In this document: piece by piece, positions 21,796 to 32,873 of the stretch
How positions within the stretch are numbered: the first letter of the stretch is position 1
Layout: the number at the start of each line of letters is the position of its first letter
NCBI GenBank assembly: GCA_024748595.1
Contig: CP072944.1
Location: 900,001 to 964,000 of the forward strand
Source: Sodalis sp. Ffu
Lineage (GTDB): Bacteria > Pseudomonadota > Gammaproteobacteria > Enterobacterales > Enterobacteriaceae
Length of the DNA stretch: 64,000 bases
Direction of reading: 5' to 3'
Notes under the pieces: model-generated
What the model was told of the DNA's origin: nothing
Databases searched by the model: none
Seen by the model: only the letters and a program-made list of their open reading frames with translations
Translations under genes and position numbers: made by a program

Positions 21796-23407
21796 GTGAT
21801 TACAGTGCACACGATTATAACATTACCAATATCCAGCGAAACTTTAATCTCGATGCTGATAACAATATCATCATTACCACCAACAACGTTGTGCGCCGGG
21901 GATTACACCGGTGGGTCCTGCTGCTCAACAGCGAAAGGTCTAAGTTATAATTAACTGAGAGTAAAAAACGAAGAATGCCCCATTACTATGCGATCCCAGA
22001 CTGATGATTAAGCAACTGCCAACAAGCTTAAAACTTACCATTAAAAACCTAATTCACCCTGCTCCGCATACCCTTTGAAAGGGATCTATTTTTCAGACGG
22101 AAGCTTACTCATATGTGAGAAATGGTTTCGTCATATTACTTTTAACCGCTGAACGTTCTGGCGAGATTTACCACCCGTATCCAAATAAACAACACTATTC
22201 ATTCCTCTCTTCAATGGATGGGATGAAAACTAAAGTATACCCAGATACTGGTAACGATCGATTTTTAATATGGGCAACATAAAAATAAGGGGCTGAATGT
22301 TTTCAACGACAAATATGGAGTGTCCAACGAAAAAACCACGGCCGATGTAGACTACCTCAATATTACACTGATTGTTCATCATGAATATTTCCATAATTAT
22401 GAAAAGTATTCCACGATCAAAAACTCAGTATCCATATCGTATCGCGGGCAGTTACTCGCATTAATAATGTACGCGACAAGCGCAATACGCAACTTGCTAA
22501 TAATGCAAGTTCAATGGTATATCTGACCCCAGTCCCAATAAAGTTATATAAACAATAGCTACACACTAACAGTTTATAAAAAAGATACATAAGTGATCTG
22601 CATGTTGCATATACGCCGAGGCGAAGAGAGATTTCAAAGCAGGCATGAAGTTATATCATAGCATCACCAGGGCTGATACGTTACCTGACTTGCAAAATTT
22701 TATCGCAGACAATGGACAAACCACAGAAATAAACTTGACTATATTCCATCCTTGATTATCAGTGCGCACTAATTAAAATGCCAATTTTTAAATAATAAAC
22801 TCTTCATATCAATCAAATTACACCGCTAACCTCAGATCAGCAAAAAAACTACTACTGCAATATTCCTATGATATAAAACTGCATGACATTTAGGGTTAGA
22901 TCTTACGCTGCAACACAAAGGCATGCCGATCAATTCAGGAATAAACATAACCAAACATACAGAGATTTATCTTTTACTGTGCTACCGTTGCCTATTCCCT
23001 CGCTGCTGCGTGAATTCTCCGCGACTAAAACTAAAACCCCTACACCGACTCACAACTGATTACCCTGATGCATTTTGCTACCAACTATTTCTCCCGCTGG
23101 ATAATAAACTCTAAGCTTACTTCATCTATATAAGATTTAATCTCCCGTTATAAAGAAAATCAGCTGACGCTACGCTGCATGTCACCAACACTTTCCGCAA
23201 CCATTATAGTCTTAGCAATACCAATAGGCATTGATTAAGAGTTTGCTACCAACGTCAGCAGCTATGGTGTTTAAGTGGAAATTCCAACCAACTTGACATC
23301 CACTCATCCGACTAAAATGCTAGATCCGCCAAGCCAACATGATTGATGCGCAATGCATTAGCGAGACTGAAAACATTGAAAATTTATCTGACGATTTCTT
23401 AAAATAA
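21796..23407 (+). pseudogene. pepN: pepN (aminopeptidase N) relic
   Basis: Immediately upstream of pyrD, as in E. coli. Pieces in order: HDYNITNIQRNFNLDA, FRHIT then VLARFTTR, FNMGNIKIRG (from the exopeptidase motif FNMGAMENKG), LNVFNDKYG, and DYLNITLIVHHEYFHN (zinc motif HEYFH intact, second half lost). Then come GEERFQ, QLITLMHFATNYFSRW, LHVTNTFRNHY, and the C-terminal NIENLSDDFLK ending at TAA 23405-23407. The gene has shrunk from about 2.6 to 1.6 kb and is broken by many frameshifts. Confidence 0.93.
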
Positions 23408-23544
23408 TAAAGCACTAACTCACTCTCTAAGCTTTACACGCCAAAGAGCAAAATATTCTGTGAAATGCTTTTTTTAAGCCATCCTTGATTCCCTTTCTTG
23501 CGTCAATGACCGATAATATCAATCCCCGATTACGACCGGGAAAT

Positions 23545-23550
23545 CAGGAG
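23545..23550 (+). promoter_or_regulatory. Ribosome binding site of pyrD
   Basis: CAGGAG six bases before the ATG at 23557. It decides the start against an upstream in-frame TTG at 23485. Confidence 0.75.
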
Positions 23551-23556
23551 ACTCTA

Positions 23557-24567
23557 ATGTTTTATTCGCTTATCAGACAGGCATTATTCCAAATCGACAT
23601 GGAACGTGCCCATGAACTTACTTTTCAACAGTTTAAACGTATTACCGGCACACCGCTGGAATTTTTTGTGCGCCAATCGGTACCCACCAAGATGGTCAAT
23701 TATATGGGCATCGCCTTTAAAAATCCTCTAGGACTAGCTGCCGGACTGGATAAAAACGGTGAGTGCATCGATGTGTTGGGCGCCATGGGTTTCGGTTTTA
23801 TTGAAGTGGGCACGGTAACACCGCAGGCACAACCAGGCAATGCTAAACCTCGCATATTCCGGCTAGTCAAAGCTAGTGGCTTGATTAACCACATGGGCTT
23901 TAATAACCACGGGGTAGATAACCTTGTAGAGAACATCAAAAAATCACATTTTAGCGGTGTGTTGGGAATCAATATCGGTAAAAATAAAGATACACCGATT
24001 GAACAAAGCAAGGATGACTATCTTATTTGCATGGAGAAAGTGTACCCTTACGCTAGTTATATCGCGATAAATATTTCATCCCCCAATACTCCCGGACTGC
24101 GTACCCTACAATTTGGCAAAGCACTGGATGACTTGTTAGAGGCAATCAAAAATAAACAGTCAACGCTGCAAACTTATCACCATAAATATGTGCCAATAGC
24201 GGTAAAAATAGCACCAGATATGACTGAGGCGCAACTGATTCAGGTGGCTGATAGCCTAGTACGACATAATATCGATGGTGTAATCGCCACCAACACCACC
24301 ACTGAGAGGAATCTTGTTCAGGGATTGGATCACTGTTCCCAAATCGGAGGGCTGAGTGGTCGTCCGTTACAATTAGCAAGCACCGAAGTGATCCGCCATT
24401 TATCCAATGCATTACAAGGTAAATTACCTATCATAGGTGTCGGCGGTATCGATTCACTAATCGCTGCGCGGGAAAAAATAGCTGCTGGCGCGTCACTTAT
24501 TCAGATCTATTCCGGCTTTATTTATCACGGCCCGCGCCTGATAAAGGATATTGTCTGCGATATTTAA
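23557..24567 (+). CDS. pyrD: Dihydroorotate dehydrogenase (quinone)
   Basis: Class 2, inner-membrane-associated flavoenzyme that oxidises dihydroorotate to orotate with ubiquinone. It is the fourth step of pyrimidine synthesis. The ATG at 23557, preceded by CAGGAG, gives 336 residues, the E. coli length; a TTG at 23485 would add 24 unrelated residues. [12 protein letters not shown], the catalytic-serine stretch [20 protein letters not shown] and GVGGIDS are intact. The upstream neighbour pepN is a relic and downstream begins IS debris. Confidence 0.96.
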   Translation: MFYSLIRQALFQIDMERAHELTFQQFKRITGTPLEFFVRQSVPTKMVNYMGIAFKNPLGLAAGLDKNGECIDVLGAMGFGFIEVGTVTPQAQPGNAKPRIFRLVKASGLINHMGFNNHGVDNLVENIKKSHFSGVLGINIGKNKDTPIEQSKDDYLICMEKVYPYASYIAINISSPNTPGLRTLQFGKALDDLLEAIKNKQSTLQTYHHKYVPIAVKIAPDMTEAQLIQVADSLVRHNIDGVIATNTTTERNLVQGLDHCSQIGGLSGRPLQLASTEVIRHLSNALQGKLPIIGVGGIDSLIAAREKIAAGASLIQIYSGFIYHGPRLIKDIVCDI

Positions 24568-24630
24568 ACTTTTTAACAAAAATAGAGGTTGGATTCAATA
24601 TTTCTTATTCAGCCTCGTTTAATTTAAGAA

Positions 24631-25202
24631 GACTTATTAAATAAATATATAAAATATTTTCAAGTTTAAAGTTGTTTAACTATTCATCTGATGACAGATA
24701 AGTATAGTTGAATCATTAAACATATACTATAACTTATAACTTTTCATACCAGAATATCATAATTTGATAATATCAGAAATCTATTAAATAGCAATTTTAT
24801 TTATAAAATAATTTATACTAAAATATTTATGGTAGCCGAGATTTTGTTTTAATTGTTATTATTTACTTTATCCCTGTGATCATTATCACGACCGACGATT
24901 ATCTCTACCTAAAAGACATTACGATCTGATTTTTTAAAAATCCTAGTTTGAATAAACGTTAATTTTTAGAATCTTTTTACAGGCTTCCAGCTAATCCTTT
25001 TCATCCAGTTATATTATTTAGTGATAGATCAGAGCAAATGATGTCATGTATTAAGGTTGAACCGCAATATGATGCTTGAATAAAATACGGCGCTTTTTTA
25101 ACAGTGAATTCTAATTTCACATTCACCTTCAGAAAAACTTTAACATAATAGTGCAAATAACACTATAAAATATTACCAAGTATCAAATACTTACCATTGA
25201 TA
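24631..25202 (-). mobile_element. IS903-like relic, left end present
   Basis: It opens with gacttattaaataaatata and continues with catctgatgacagataagta, in the order seen in the copies at 27900 and 9286. The word ttatattatttagtgatagatcagagc at 25009-25035 recurs in the copy near 37165-37190 and marks the mid part. It is truncated on the right, where another relic in the opposite orientation begins. No open frame. Confidence 0.58.
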
Positions 25203-25460
25203 AGCTTTGTTAAATACATCAACTTTTTCTTAAAATAAATCACTACATTTCTTTAGAGAAAATTCCTTTATGGCAAAACCATAAATTAATAATTGGACAA
25301 GCTACAATAACTTCATCATCAAACGCAGATTACTCACGTTATGATCAAATACTTTCAGCCTTTGCTGCCTAAAAATACAGCTACTAACTAACACCACTGT
25401 GTTAACATAAAAATAAATATTTTTGACCAGCATTACAAAATTTTATAGACCCCATTACCA
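25203..25460 (+). mobile_element. IS903-like relic, transposase 5' end
   Basis: It begins aagctttgttaaatacatca and runs, with shared words, parallel to the copies at 49004 and 27655. In these copies the end carrying the start of transposase is on the left. It adjoins the oppositely oriented relic at 24631-25202 and has no open frame. Confidence 0.6.
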
Positions 25461-26131
25461 GATAATCAATATTCTTTTACAAAGCTCTTTGGTACAGATG
25501 AATTAAGAAATTGAAATACATGTTCAGGAAAAGACCGCATTTAACGCAAACAACATGTGGCGACAAATATCACCATACAGACTGGATAAAACAAAACAGC
25601 TCAAACGCCCCTAAAATCCGCCTGCAACTAGCCAGTTAATCTTGATTAAATCATACAGTGCCAATTCATATTGGCTAAGAAATAAAAACTCGAATATCAT
25701 TGACGTATTTTTATCAGAAACAATCATTTTATGAATAAATATCTATCAATCGACCCCTAATATTACAAGAGCACAATGCTCAGCTAGGGAATCTATCGCC
25801 ATCATGGTAGACACATTGCATAAATAACTTGCTAGTCATTCCACTTACGATGAATGACCTGAATAAGATTCATATGGTTTTATGACAAGAAAATACTCAA
25901 CAACAACCAGCTTCATTTGACAAAGCCAAATGGAAGTAAAAATCATCCTGAACATATTCAAAAAATCAAAATAATAACAGCTGGGTTGCTGAAGAGAATT
26001 ACTAATAAACAAAGCTTAGAGTACAGGCTAAAAACTACAGAAGCACTGTTGTGCTTCCAAGTCCACTACCGCAATGGATGATAAATATAAAAAATAATAA
26101 TCATTATTATCCTTCGCATTTATAAAAGTAT
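25461..26131. other. Decayed stretch between IS relics and yigL
   Basis: About 670 bp with no frame and no protein that I can recognise. pyrD and yigL are far apart in E. coli, so a rearrangement junction lies in or near this interval. Confidence 0.5.
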
Positions 26132-26938
26132 TTAACGATCACACAAATACATTGCTCGTAAATAATGTGGCACTGCTTCCTCCTCATTACTATCAATCAC
26201 TTCTAACGACGGCAGATTATCTTTCAAACGCTGCTCGGCGTTGCGCATGATGCAGCCCTTGCCGGCCATTGACAGCATTTCTTGGTCATTCATACCGTCG
26301 CCAAAGGAAATACAATCCTGCAATTTATAACCCAAACGTTTAGCTACCTGGTCTAATGCATGCCCTTTGGAAACCCCTACCGCCATCACCTCAAGACAAA
26401 CCGGCAACGAGAAGCTGACGTTAACGCGATCGCGCCATCGTACATTGAGAACCTCTTCAAGCACTAGCAGACGCTGATGCTCATCGCTGGTAAAATATAC
26501 CTTGCAAATACCATCAGTAGGTAACATACCCTCTTGGTATACCTGATAACTAAAGGCTGACTCACGAAAGAAGTCCTCCTGATCAGCACGGTTACGGTTC
26601 ACAAACCACTCGTCATTGCGAAAAATATTAGTAAGGATCTTTGGATCTTGATGTACCACGCTAAACAGCTCGGCGGCAACGTCTTCATCCAGATTATGGG
26701 AAAAAATCAGTTCACCAGCGCTATTATGCACACGAGCACCATTAGATGTAATCATATAGGCGTCAATCTCCAAATTATTACGCATCTGAGCCACATCCAC
26801 ATGGTGACGACCGGTGGCAAAGACAAAATGAATCCCGCAGGCGGTGAGTAGTTGCAAAGTTTGTTTAGTGAAAGGGGTCAACCGATGATCCGGCGACAAT
26901 AAAGTGCCATCTAAATCGGACGCAACAATATGGAACAT
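26132..26938 (-). CDS. yigL: HAD-superfamily (Cof-type) phosphatase YigL
   Basis: A 268-residue member of HAD class IIB. Motif I is SDLDGTLLSPDH (8-19, nucleophile and acid Asp), motif II ATGRHHVDV with TSNGARVH, motif III Lys in GVSKGHAL, and motif IV FGDGMNDQEML. The overall sequence follows E. coli YigL, reported to dephosphorylate pyridoxal phosphate and sugar phosphates; the substrate here is inferred. The upstream neighbour is a pldB relic, as in the E. coli order pldB-yigL. Confidence 0.9.
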   Translation of the reverse strand: MFHIVASDLDGTLLSPDHRLTPFTKQTLQLLTACGIHFVFATGRHHVDVAQMRNNLEIDAYMITSNGARVHNSAGELIFSHNLDEDVAAELFSVVHQDPKILTNIFRNDEWFVNRNRADQEDFFRESAFSYQVYQEGMLPTDGICKVYFTSDEHQRLLVLEEVLNVRWRDRVNVSFSLPVCLEVMAVGVSKGHALDQVAKRLGYKLQDCISFGDGMNDQEMLSMAGKGCIMRNAEQRLKDNLPSLEVIDSNEEEAVPHYLRAMYLCDR

Positions 26939-26954
26939 GGAGCGATAAACCCTC

Positions 26955-27110
26955 TGGTATAAGCGGAGGAACTATCCGCCGCAGATTAATGATACCGCAT
27001 TTAAGCTAGCACTACCGGCGCACACAGTAGATCGGTTTCAAACAAAATTTTATGGAAACAACTTTGATGAGTACTAGACAGTTTTTACACGGATAACTAG
27101 CTCAGGTCAA
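26955..27110 (-). pseudogene. pldB: pldB (lysophospholipase L2) 3' relic
   Basis: Directly upstream of yigL the minus strand reads IKVVS, then after one shift KILFETDLLCAPVVLA. This follows IKGAYHEILFEKDAMRSVALHA near the PldB C-terminus. Only this end is recognisable. The rest of the roughly 1-kb gene should run to about 27650 but is too degraded to read. Confidence 0.62.
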
Positions 27111-27654
27111 CTTGATTAAATACCTTCTGGTTTGAGCCTCATACTAGGGCATAACTGCAAACGGACACGCATAGCATGAGCTAATACTCAATGTTCCAAA
27201 AATGAACTAAACACAACATCAACAATTGTAGACCAAAACACTGCTACATAAAGATCATAAGTCACTTCCTGACATTTAATATAGCGCTTAGTACTGCCTT
27301 CGTGTTAACAAATACTACTTTATCATGGCTCAGGTCACAAAAACGAATAATACAAATCGATAAATTCTACGAACAGTTAAATAGTCTCACACCTCTATCA
27401 TAGCTGCACCAAAATTAAACAATACGTCTGTAGAACAGGCAAACATTACTGCTGACTGCTTTACCTCCGATATGTGTACCAGAAGACATCGCCAAATTTA
27501 AGCCTCGAACAAAAAATAATGCAGTTAATACCAACGCTAATCAGCACAACCAGACCACCTCAATCAAAAACTAAATGCTGATAGCTACAGCTGCATCACC
27601 GATAACACGAACACCTCCCTCAGCTACCAACCTGGAACCACAACATAGACCACC
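27111..27654. other. Decayed stretch, probably former pldB
   Basis: About 540 bp without a usable frame. Its position and size fit the remainder of pldB on the minus strand, but I cannot align codons with confidence. Confidence 0.4.
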
Positions 27655-27899
27655 GGATTTATTGAACAAATCTGATTCTTGTAATTAATAAACATTACTC
27701 ACTAACTTTTCTAAGAAAAGATCTCTTTATGACAAATTTAATAATTGAAAGCAAGCGATTAACACCTACATCAAAAAAAGATCACTGACGTTATAGTTGG
27801 ATATTTCATTAACATTGCTAGATATATTGAAAGAATAAAATCAATCATAAAACAGAGCCGTCCGCTATTCAGCACTAACTATGTTAGTGTACGTGCACT
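27655..27899 (+). mobile_element. IS903-like relic, transposase 5' end
   Basis: It starts gatttattgaacaaatctg. It contains actaacttttctaagaaaag and tgacgttatagttggatatt, which align with the reverse complement of the copy at 20905-21366. It is truncated where a second, oppositely oriented relic begins at 27900. Confidence 0.62.
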
Positions 27900-28484
27900 G
27901 ACTTTATTGAATAAATCTAATCGTCAACTAACCTTTATTCTTATTAAAAATTATTTAGACCATTCCATCTAATGACAAGCAGACTAAGTCATTTTATTCA
28001 AGGCTCGCTAAATCGCATTGCCATAGATTTTCTCTAACTGGGCATAGAATTTAGTAATATCAATAGTCCATCGAGGTTCCATTCTATTCGTGATATGGCT
28101 ATTTTCTAAAATGCATCTAGTAACCAATCTTTTATTTTCTGTGGCTATTTTAATTTCTATTCAAAGTTGATTAGCCAGACGAATAAATTCTAATCAGCAT
28201 TACTCAACGTAGATAAAACACATGATTTTCCCACGTTGAAAATATAGCCACAGTTGCTAGTGCTTGCTACGGCACTTTCCTGACTATGCATTCTGGCTTG
28301 TATTTACTATTCATCTCAATAGCATTAGGAAATCATAATGCCTAAATAAAGCAAACAGCATCCATGGGATACACATTAAAAAAACAATTTAGTTAAACGT
28401 AACTATCACCAAAAGAGTGATATAAATAACCTTAATTATTAACAAAGAAAATCTTTTCAGCGACTAAATTTATTAAATAAATGC
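27900..28484 (-). mobile_element. IS903-like relic with both ends and transposase C-terminus
   Basis: The left end reads gactttattgaataaatcta. Just inside it, minus-strand codons across a stop give RALNKMT, matching the IS903 transposase C-terminus ALVRALNKMTK. The right end reads gactaaatttattaaataaa. It and the adjoining copy separate the pldB/yigL locus from mdtJI, loci not adjacent in E. coli. Confidence 0.7.
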
Positions 28485-28587
28485 ATTTTATAAATTATGG
28501 ACACAACAACAGGTAAAAAAACGCATTATGATTAGATACATGTCTTCCTACGTGCTATTATTATCCGCTGCAAGTAATAAATTTGCA

Positions 28588-28917
28588 TTAGGCCATCTTG
28601 ATTATTACCATACCGATTAATAGCAATACTAATCCTATCCAACCACGACCACTCAAACGTTGGTTAAACATAATCCAGCCCGCAGCGATGGTGGCAGCTA
28701 TGCCAAAACCGCCCCAAAGCGCATAAGCAACTGATAGATCAATACCCTTCACAGCCTGGGATAGGGCGCTGAAAGCACCAAGTACCACCAGAAGCGATAA
28801 TAAACCCAGCCAAATCTTACGGAAACCATCGGATAATTTGAGTAAAATATTAGCAAAAATCTCCAACAACACAGCTATGGCTAAAAAACCAGTATGATAC
28901 CAATCAAATGGTCGCAT
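28588..28917 (-). CDS. mdtI: Spermidine export protein MdtI
   Basis: Small multidrug resistance (SMR) family subunit that works with MdtJ in polyamine export. Starting at the ATG at 28915-28917 gives 109 residues, the E. coli length. There are four transmembrane helices. SMR landmarks are Glu in [32 protein letters not shown] and [13 protein letters not shown]. Its start lies 14 bases inside the end of mdtJ, preserving the overlapping E. coli arrangement. A longer start at 28977 lies deep in mdtJ and is unlikely. Confidence 0.93.
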   Translation of the reverse strand: MRPFDWYHTGFLAIAVLLEIFANILLKLSDGFRKIWLGLLSLLVVLGAFSALSQAVKGIDLSVAYALWGGFGIAATIAAGWIMFNQRLSGRGWIGLVLLLIGMVIIKMA

Positions 28918-29302
28918 GATGCTGCTCTTCCTGTTCTGCCAAACAAGAACTTTGTCCGGCATCATTTCCAGAACCACAAGCTTTGCGAATGCCAGATTTT
29001 AACATCACAATACCAGTGACCAACATCATCAATCCCATTAGCTTGATCATCGAGATGGGTTCATCGAACCATATTACGCTGAATAGCGTAATAAATAATA
29101 TGCCTACTCCTTCCCATAGGGCGTAAGCTACGCCTAACGCAACGCGTTTAATCGCCAACGATAACAAAAAATAAGAAACAGTGATCATTATGTACATAAT
29201 GATATGACCGGTTAGTTCCCCATTAACAGTAGCGTATTTCATCGATAACGTGCCGATAATCTCAGCCATAATGGCCATTGCTAAAAAAACCCAGTAAATC
29301 AT
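28904..29302 (-). CDS. mdtJ: Spermidine export protein MdtJ
   Basis: SMR-family partner of MdtI. The ATG at 29300-29302 gives 132 residues and is preceded by GAGA at fitting distance; a GTG four codons upstream has no such site. Four transmembrane helices include [12 protein letters not shown] (membrane Glu) and [20 protein letters not shown]. The C-terminal tail after KSGIRKA is longer and more polar than I recall for E. coli. The pair stands alone between IS relics. Confidence 0.93.
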   Translation of the reverse strand: MIYWVFLAMAIMAEIIGTLSMKYATVNGELTGHIIMYIMITVSYFLLSLAIKRVALGVAYALWEGVGILFITLFSVIWFDEPISMIKLMGLMMLVTGIVMLKSGIRKACGSGNDAGQSSCLAEQEEQHHATI

Positions 29303-29314
29303 GTTCGTTCTCAC

Positions 29315-30211
29315 AATTGATAGCTTGCAGCTCGGGAAGCACTTATGCCGGAGGACTGGTATTCAGTGACTAACTTTTACCCCCAGTGATAAAAATCCCC
29401 ACAAATGTATCTATCTGATGCTGATCCCAACTGCAGCTAGCGTCAACTTTCTGACATCAGAATCGGTATTGAAAGAAAACGCTACAACCCACCACACGAA
29501 TACTGCTCACTAGCAACAATTGCTAAGATGAAATGCCTGAAAGAAAAATTTATGAGGCTAACGCATTTATTGAACATCATATTTATTTTTAATTATTAAC
29601 TGAATGCCTATTAATATTCCGAAAATTCCCGTAAAGCTAAAATTATTAGCTGACCATATTTTTAACATATTGGCAGAAAAAAGGCAAAGCCGGAAAATTC
29701 AAAAATTTGTACATAGCCCAGCGTAACAAGACAGGAACTGTTCCGCAGCGGAGGAAGTTAACGGTCTAAACAAATTGTACGTTATAAATATCTCGCATAG
29801 AATCCAAAAAGATTATGCGACCTATACAGCACAGTTAAGCAATAGCTATTGCAAAGGCCCATATACTGGCCAAACATTAAGTCATTAAAATCATAACCGG
29901 AGTTATAGAGCAGTCTGGACGAAACCAATCCGAACACTAAACTAAAAATCAGTGCCAGAGCCTTCCTGCAATAAAAATGCAAAGGGAGCAGTACAACCGC
30001 TGTTACCCTCATATCCTGATACACCAAACAACTGCAGTAATATTGCAAACAATTCGTTTATCCATGACTTAACCCAATCAAGCACTTAATGCCAACAATA
30101 TAATATCCTCGATAAAATACGCTTTTAAGTAGTTACCAGTGCCAACAGTATCCAAACCGATAAGTGATGTATCTCTCTTTCTATCATTGCCGCATGCCAA
30201 CTTTGCCAATA
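29315..30211. other. Decayed stretch upstream of mdtJ
   Basis: About 900 bp. A minus-strand frame of 88 codons at 29782-30048 encodes a partly hydrophobic peptide (LALIFSLVFGLVSSRLLYNSG) without a family I recognise or a clear ribosome binding site. It may be a relic of a membrane protein. Nothing else is readable. Confidence 0.45.
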
Positions 30212-30889
30212 GCAAGTTTATTGAATAAATCTAACAATCGACGAACCTTTTATTATTATAAGATTGTTCTTACCACTTTCCGGAAAGATATACTTGATCT
30301 AGTGTTAAGCCGCAGCTTAGTGGTAACTACCATAAGTATTATAAATCACATTCAAACATCCGTAATGCTTCACATCCTTTAGATTATTCATCGATAGGTA
30401 ATCTTATATGTTGTAGTATCAACCGTTACATGAAATTTTCGCCAAGAATAGATATTTCCTGGCCATGTATTCTAACTTAACCTTATTTTACCAGTCTACT
30501 GACGCTGCTGAAATCAGATAAAAAACATAACAATATTCATTAATTAAAAAATATAATTTATAAAACCTTCTTATCAATGTTATTGCTTGTTTTAACAATA
30601 AAGAAAAGTATTTAATATACTATAATATTAGTGAATATCTTGTTAAAAACAATTTTATATTACACTTAAAATTAATTTATTCAATAAAATTATGATGATC
30701 ACAAAAGTATTGATGTAAAAATAAATTTTACCTAAAAAACTCAACTTACAGCAAATCATTTAATTGCTACTGACATAAGATTACCTAATAGATAAATAAT
30801 CTAATAAATGCAAGAACCACGATTTACTTATAATAAACATTCAAAAAAAATTAAGCAATGGCTAAATTTGATTGATTCAACAAAACTAC
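30212..30889 (-). mobile_element. IS903-like relic with both ends
   Basis: The left end reads aagtttattgaataaatcta and the right end attgattcaacaaaactac. A second right-end-like word, ttaatttattcaataaaatt, lies near 30670-30690, suggesting two overlapping insertions. No open frame. It separates mdtJI from the nfuA-bioH region, another break in E. coli gene order. Confidence 0.65.
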
Positions 30890-31704
30890 GATTGAAACAC
30901 ACATTGAATAAATTAATTCAGTTAGAGTAATCACCAAAACAAAGTTAATCACTTTTCGATAGACATGAATCCAGCGGTCCTAGATTCAATTAAAAACTCT
31001 TGGCACTACCGCGTTCTAGAAGACCTCATCAAAATTACTCTTTACTTCCAGTAACAATGACAAAACCATGAAAAACATGAACGCTTCAAAAAAATAAAAA
31101 TACCCATAATTCTTCATCAAAAACCTAAGTTGATCAATAATCTTAACATCAGCCATTTTAGGTAAAACCTACCCTAATCAACTGGGACTACAAAGATAAA
31201 TTTGGATTGATATTATATAATATCCTAAGCTAATCTAAACCTCTAGAGGAATATCACCCATTTATTCGTATACTACTCACACTAATACGATCTTATCATG
31301 GCGAATTATAGATCGATCATGTGATGTTATTGATGCAGTATCTAGTGACTACCTCACGGTCTCAAATAAAATATGTGCTACATACCAAATGAATGATCTG
31401 CTGGCAGTACTGGTGCTAAAAAATAAAACTAGCATCAAATAAGACCTAATAATACCCGCGGACATTATGCAAAGACGCATACCGCTAAAATATTTCTATA
31501 TTAAGTCCTGTGTTTTAAACAGAAGCAAAATCTGTAATTCAGATCTCGATGGATTATTATCAGCACCATATTAACCACTGCACATTCTGGATAGACTAAG
31601 CGTGCTTTGCGTCCTCCACTACTAGCAAGCCACCACACCAGCCCGAGAATTAGTGTATAACTTTAGAACCGCTGAGACTGACACAGCGAGAACTACGGAT
31701 ACGA
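30890..31704. other. Decayed stretch downstream of nfuA
   Basis: About 800 bp without a gene. In E. coli gntT follows nfuA, but I cannot read gntT codons here. One more IS-like word (attgaataaattaatt) lies near 30902-30917. Confidence 0.45.
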
Positions 31705-32280
31705 TTAGTAATAAGAATGATCTCCACGCTGATGTTCCGTCAGATCACGAACACCTTTCAACTCCGGAAATTTTTCAAGCAACTCTTTCTCAATCCCCTC
31801 TTTTAGCGTGTAATCCACCATTGAACAACCATTACAGCCGCCGCTAAACTGAAGGATTACCAGCATATCATCCGTAATTTCCACCAAAGAAACTCGACCT
31901 CCATGACCCGACAACTGAGGATTAATTTGCGACTGCAACACATATTCCACGCGCTCGATAAGCGGCGCATCAGCACTCACTTTACGCATTTTAGCGTTAG
32001 GAGCTTTGAGCGTCAGCTGAGAACCCAATTTATCGGTAATAAAATCAATTTCCGCATCCTGCAAGTAAGGCGCACTTAGCTCATCGACATATGCAGACAT
32101 GAGTTCAAATTTCAGTTCAGTGTCATTGATTTTCACCGCATCAGGCGGACAGTAAGAAACGCCGCATTCTACATTGAGAGTACCTGGATTAATAACAAAT
32201 ACACGAATCTGGGTCCCAGGATTCTGCTTGACTAATAATTTAACAAAGTGCTCCTGGGCAGCATCAGTAATACGGATCAT
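31705..32280 (-). CDS. nfuA: Fe/S biogenesis protein NfuA
   Basis: Carrier that delivers [4Fe-4S] clusters to target enzymes. The ATG at 32278-32280 gives 191 residues, the E. coli length; a GTG three codons upstream is dispensable. The N-terminal degenerate A-type domain ([13 protein letters not shown]) is followed by the NifU-like domain. The cluster-binding pair Cys149/Cys152 is in [10 protein letters not shown], and the end is [11 protein letters not shown]. Divergent from bioH, as in E. coli; the intervening gntX is a relic. Confidence 0.96.
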   Translation of the reverse strand: MIRITDAAQEHFVKLLVKQNPGTQIRVFVINPGTLNVECGVSYCPPDAVKINDTELKFELMSAYVDELSAPYLQDAEIDFITDKLGSQLTLKAPNAKMRKVSADAPLIERVEYVLQSQINPQLSGHGGRVSLVEITDDMLVILQFSGGCNGCSMVDYTLKEGIEKELLEKFPELKGVRDLTEHQRGDHSYY

Positions 32281-32454
32281 AACATTCACTCAATAATTAC
32301 TAAAAAATCAATTACAAAATGCCTATTCCTAAACAAACTACAGTAATATAGCATCACGTATCGCACCTAAGTGGTGCGCCTCAGTTGGCTTAATTTAGAC
32401 GATACCAGTTGGTAACAACATACACCACAACGCCACATCCACACATAAGCGAAA

Positions 32455-32700
32455 AAAAACCAATCTCCGCGGAAATTATGCCAGACATCTCGATATAAAC
32501 CTTTTGCTAAGGTGGATAGCATACCTGTAACAGGTCATCATGCCAACCCTGGAATACCTTTAAGTATGTTCATGCAAACAAGGCAATTCAATCTAATTAC
32601 AACATCAAATCTAGCCTATCAACTTTCAAGAAATCGTTACAGCAGCTGGACAAATATCCCATACAAAAACCAGAATTATTTAATATTTAATTTTTACTAA
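32455..32700 (-). pseudogene. gntX: gntX (comF-like) 3' relic
   Basis: It lies between nfuA and bioH, as in E. coli. Minus-strand codons near 32467-32580 give LKVF, QGWHDD, then after a shift VTGMLSTLAKGLYRD and VWHNFR. This follows the GntX C-terminus (LKNAF, VQGRHMVIVDDVVTTGSTVAEIAQLLLRN, VWCLCR). The product is a phosphoribosyltransferase-like protein linked to DNA use as a nutrient. The match is patchy but in the right order and place. Confidence 0.6.
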
Positions 32701-32873
32701 TTTACTAGAAAAAAAGCGATAATTCCAACAATGATAAGAAAATGCTAAAACTGGGCTTTCATCAGCTAGCAACCTCCGCATGATTACCATTCACTAGCCA
32801 ATAGAAAAGGATAATTGTTAACATAGGACCATTTCTTTATTTTTAATGATTCTTAAATACCTGGATATTCCTA

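Noticed and set aside
23485-23556. N-terminal extension of PyrD from an upstream TTG
   Set aside because: The added 24 residues have no counterpart in the family, while the ATG at 23557 has CAGGAG at ideal spacing and gives the standard length.
29782-30048. 88-codon minus-strand frame as a small membrane protein
   Set aside because: One hydrophobic stretch only, no clear start signal and no homologue that I recognise; mentioned in the gap entry but not called as a gene.
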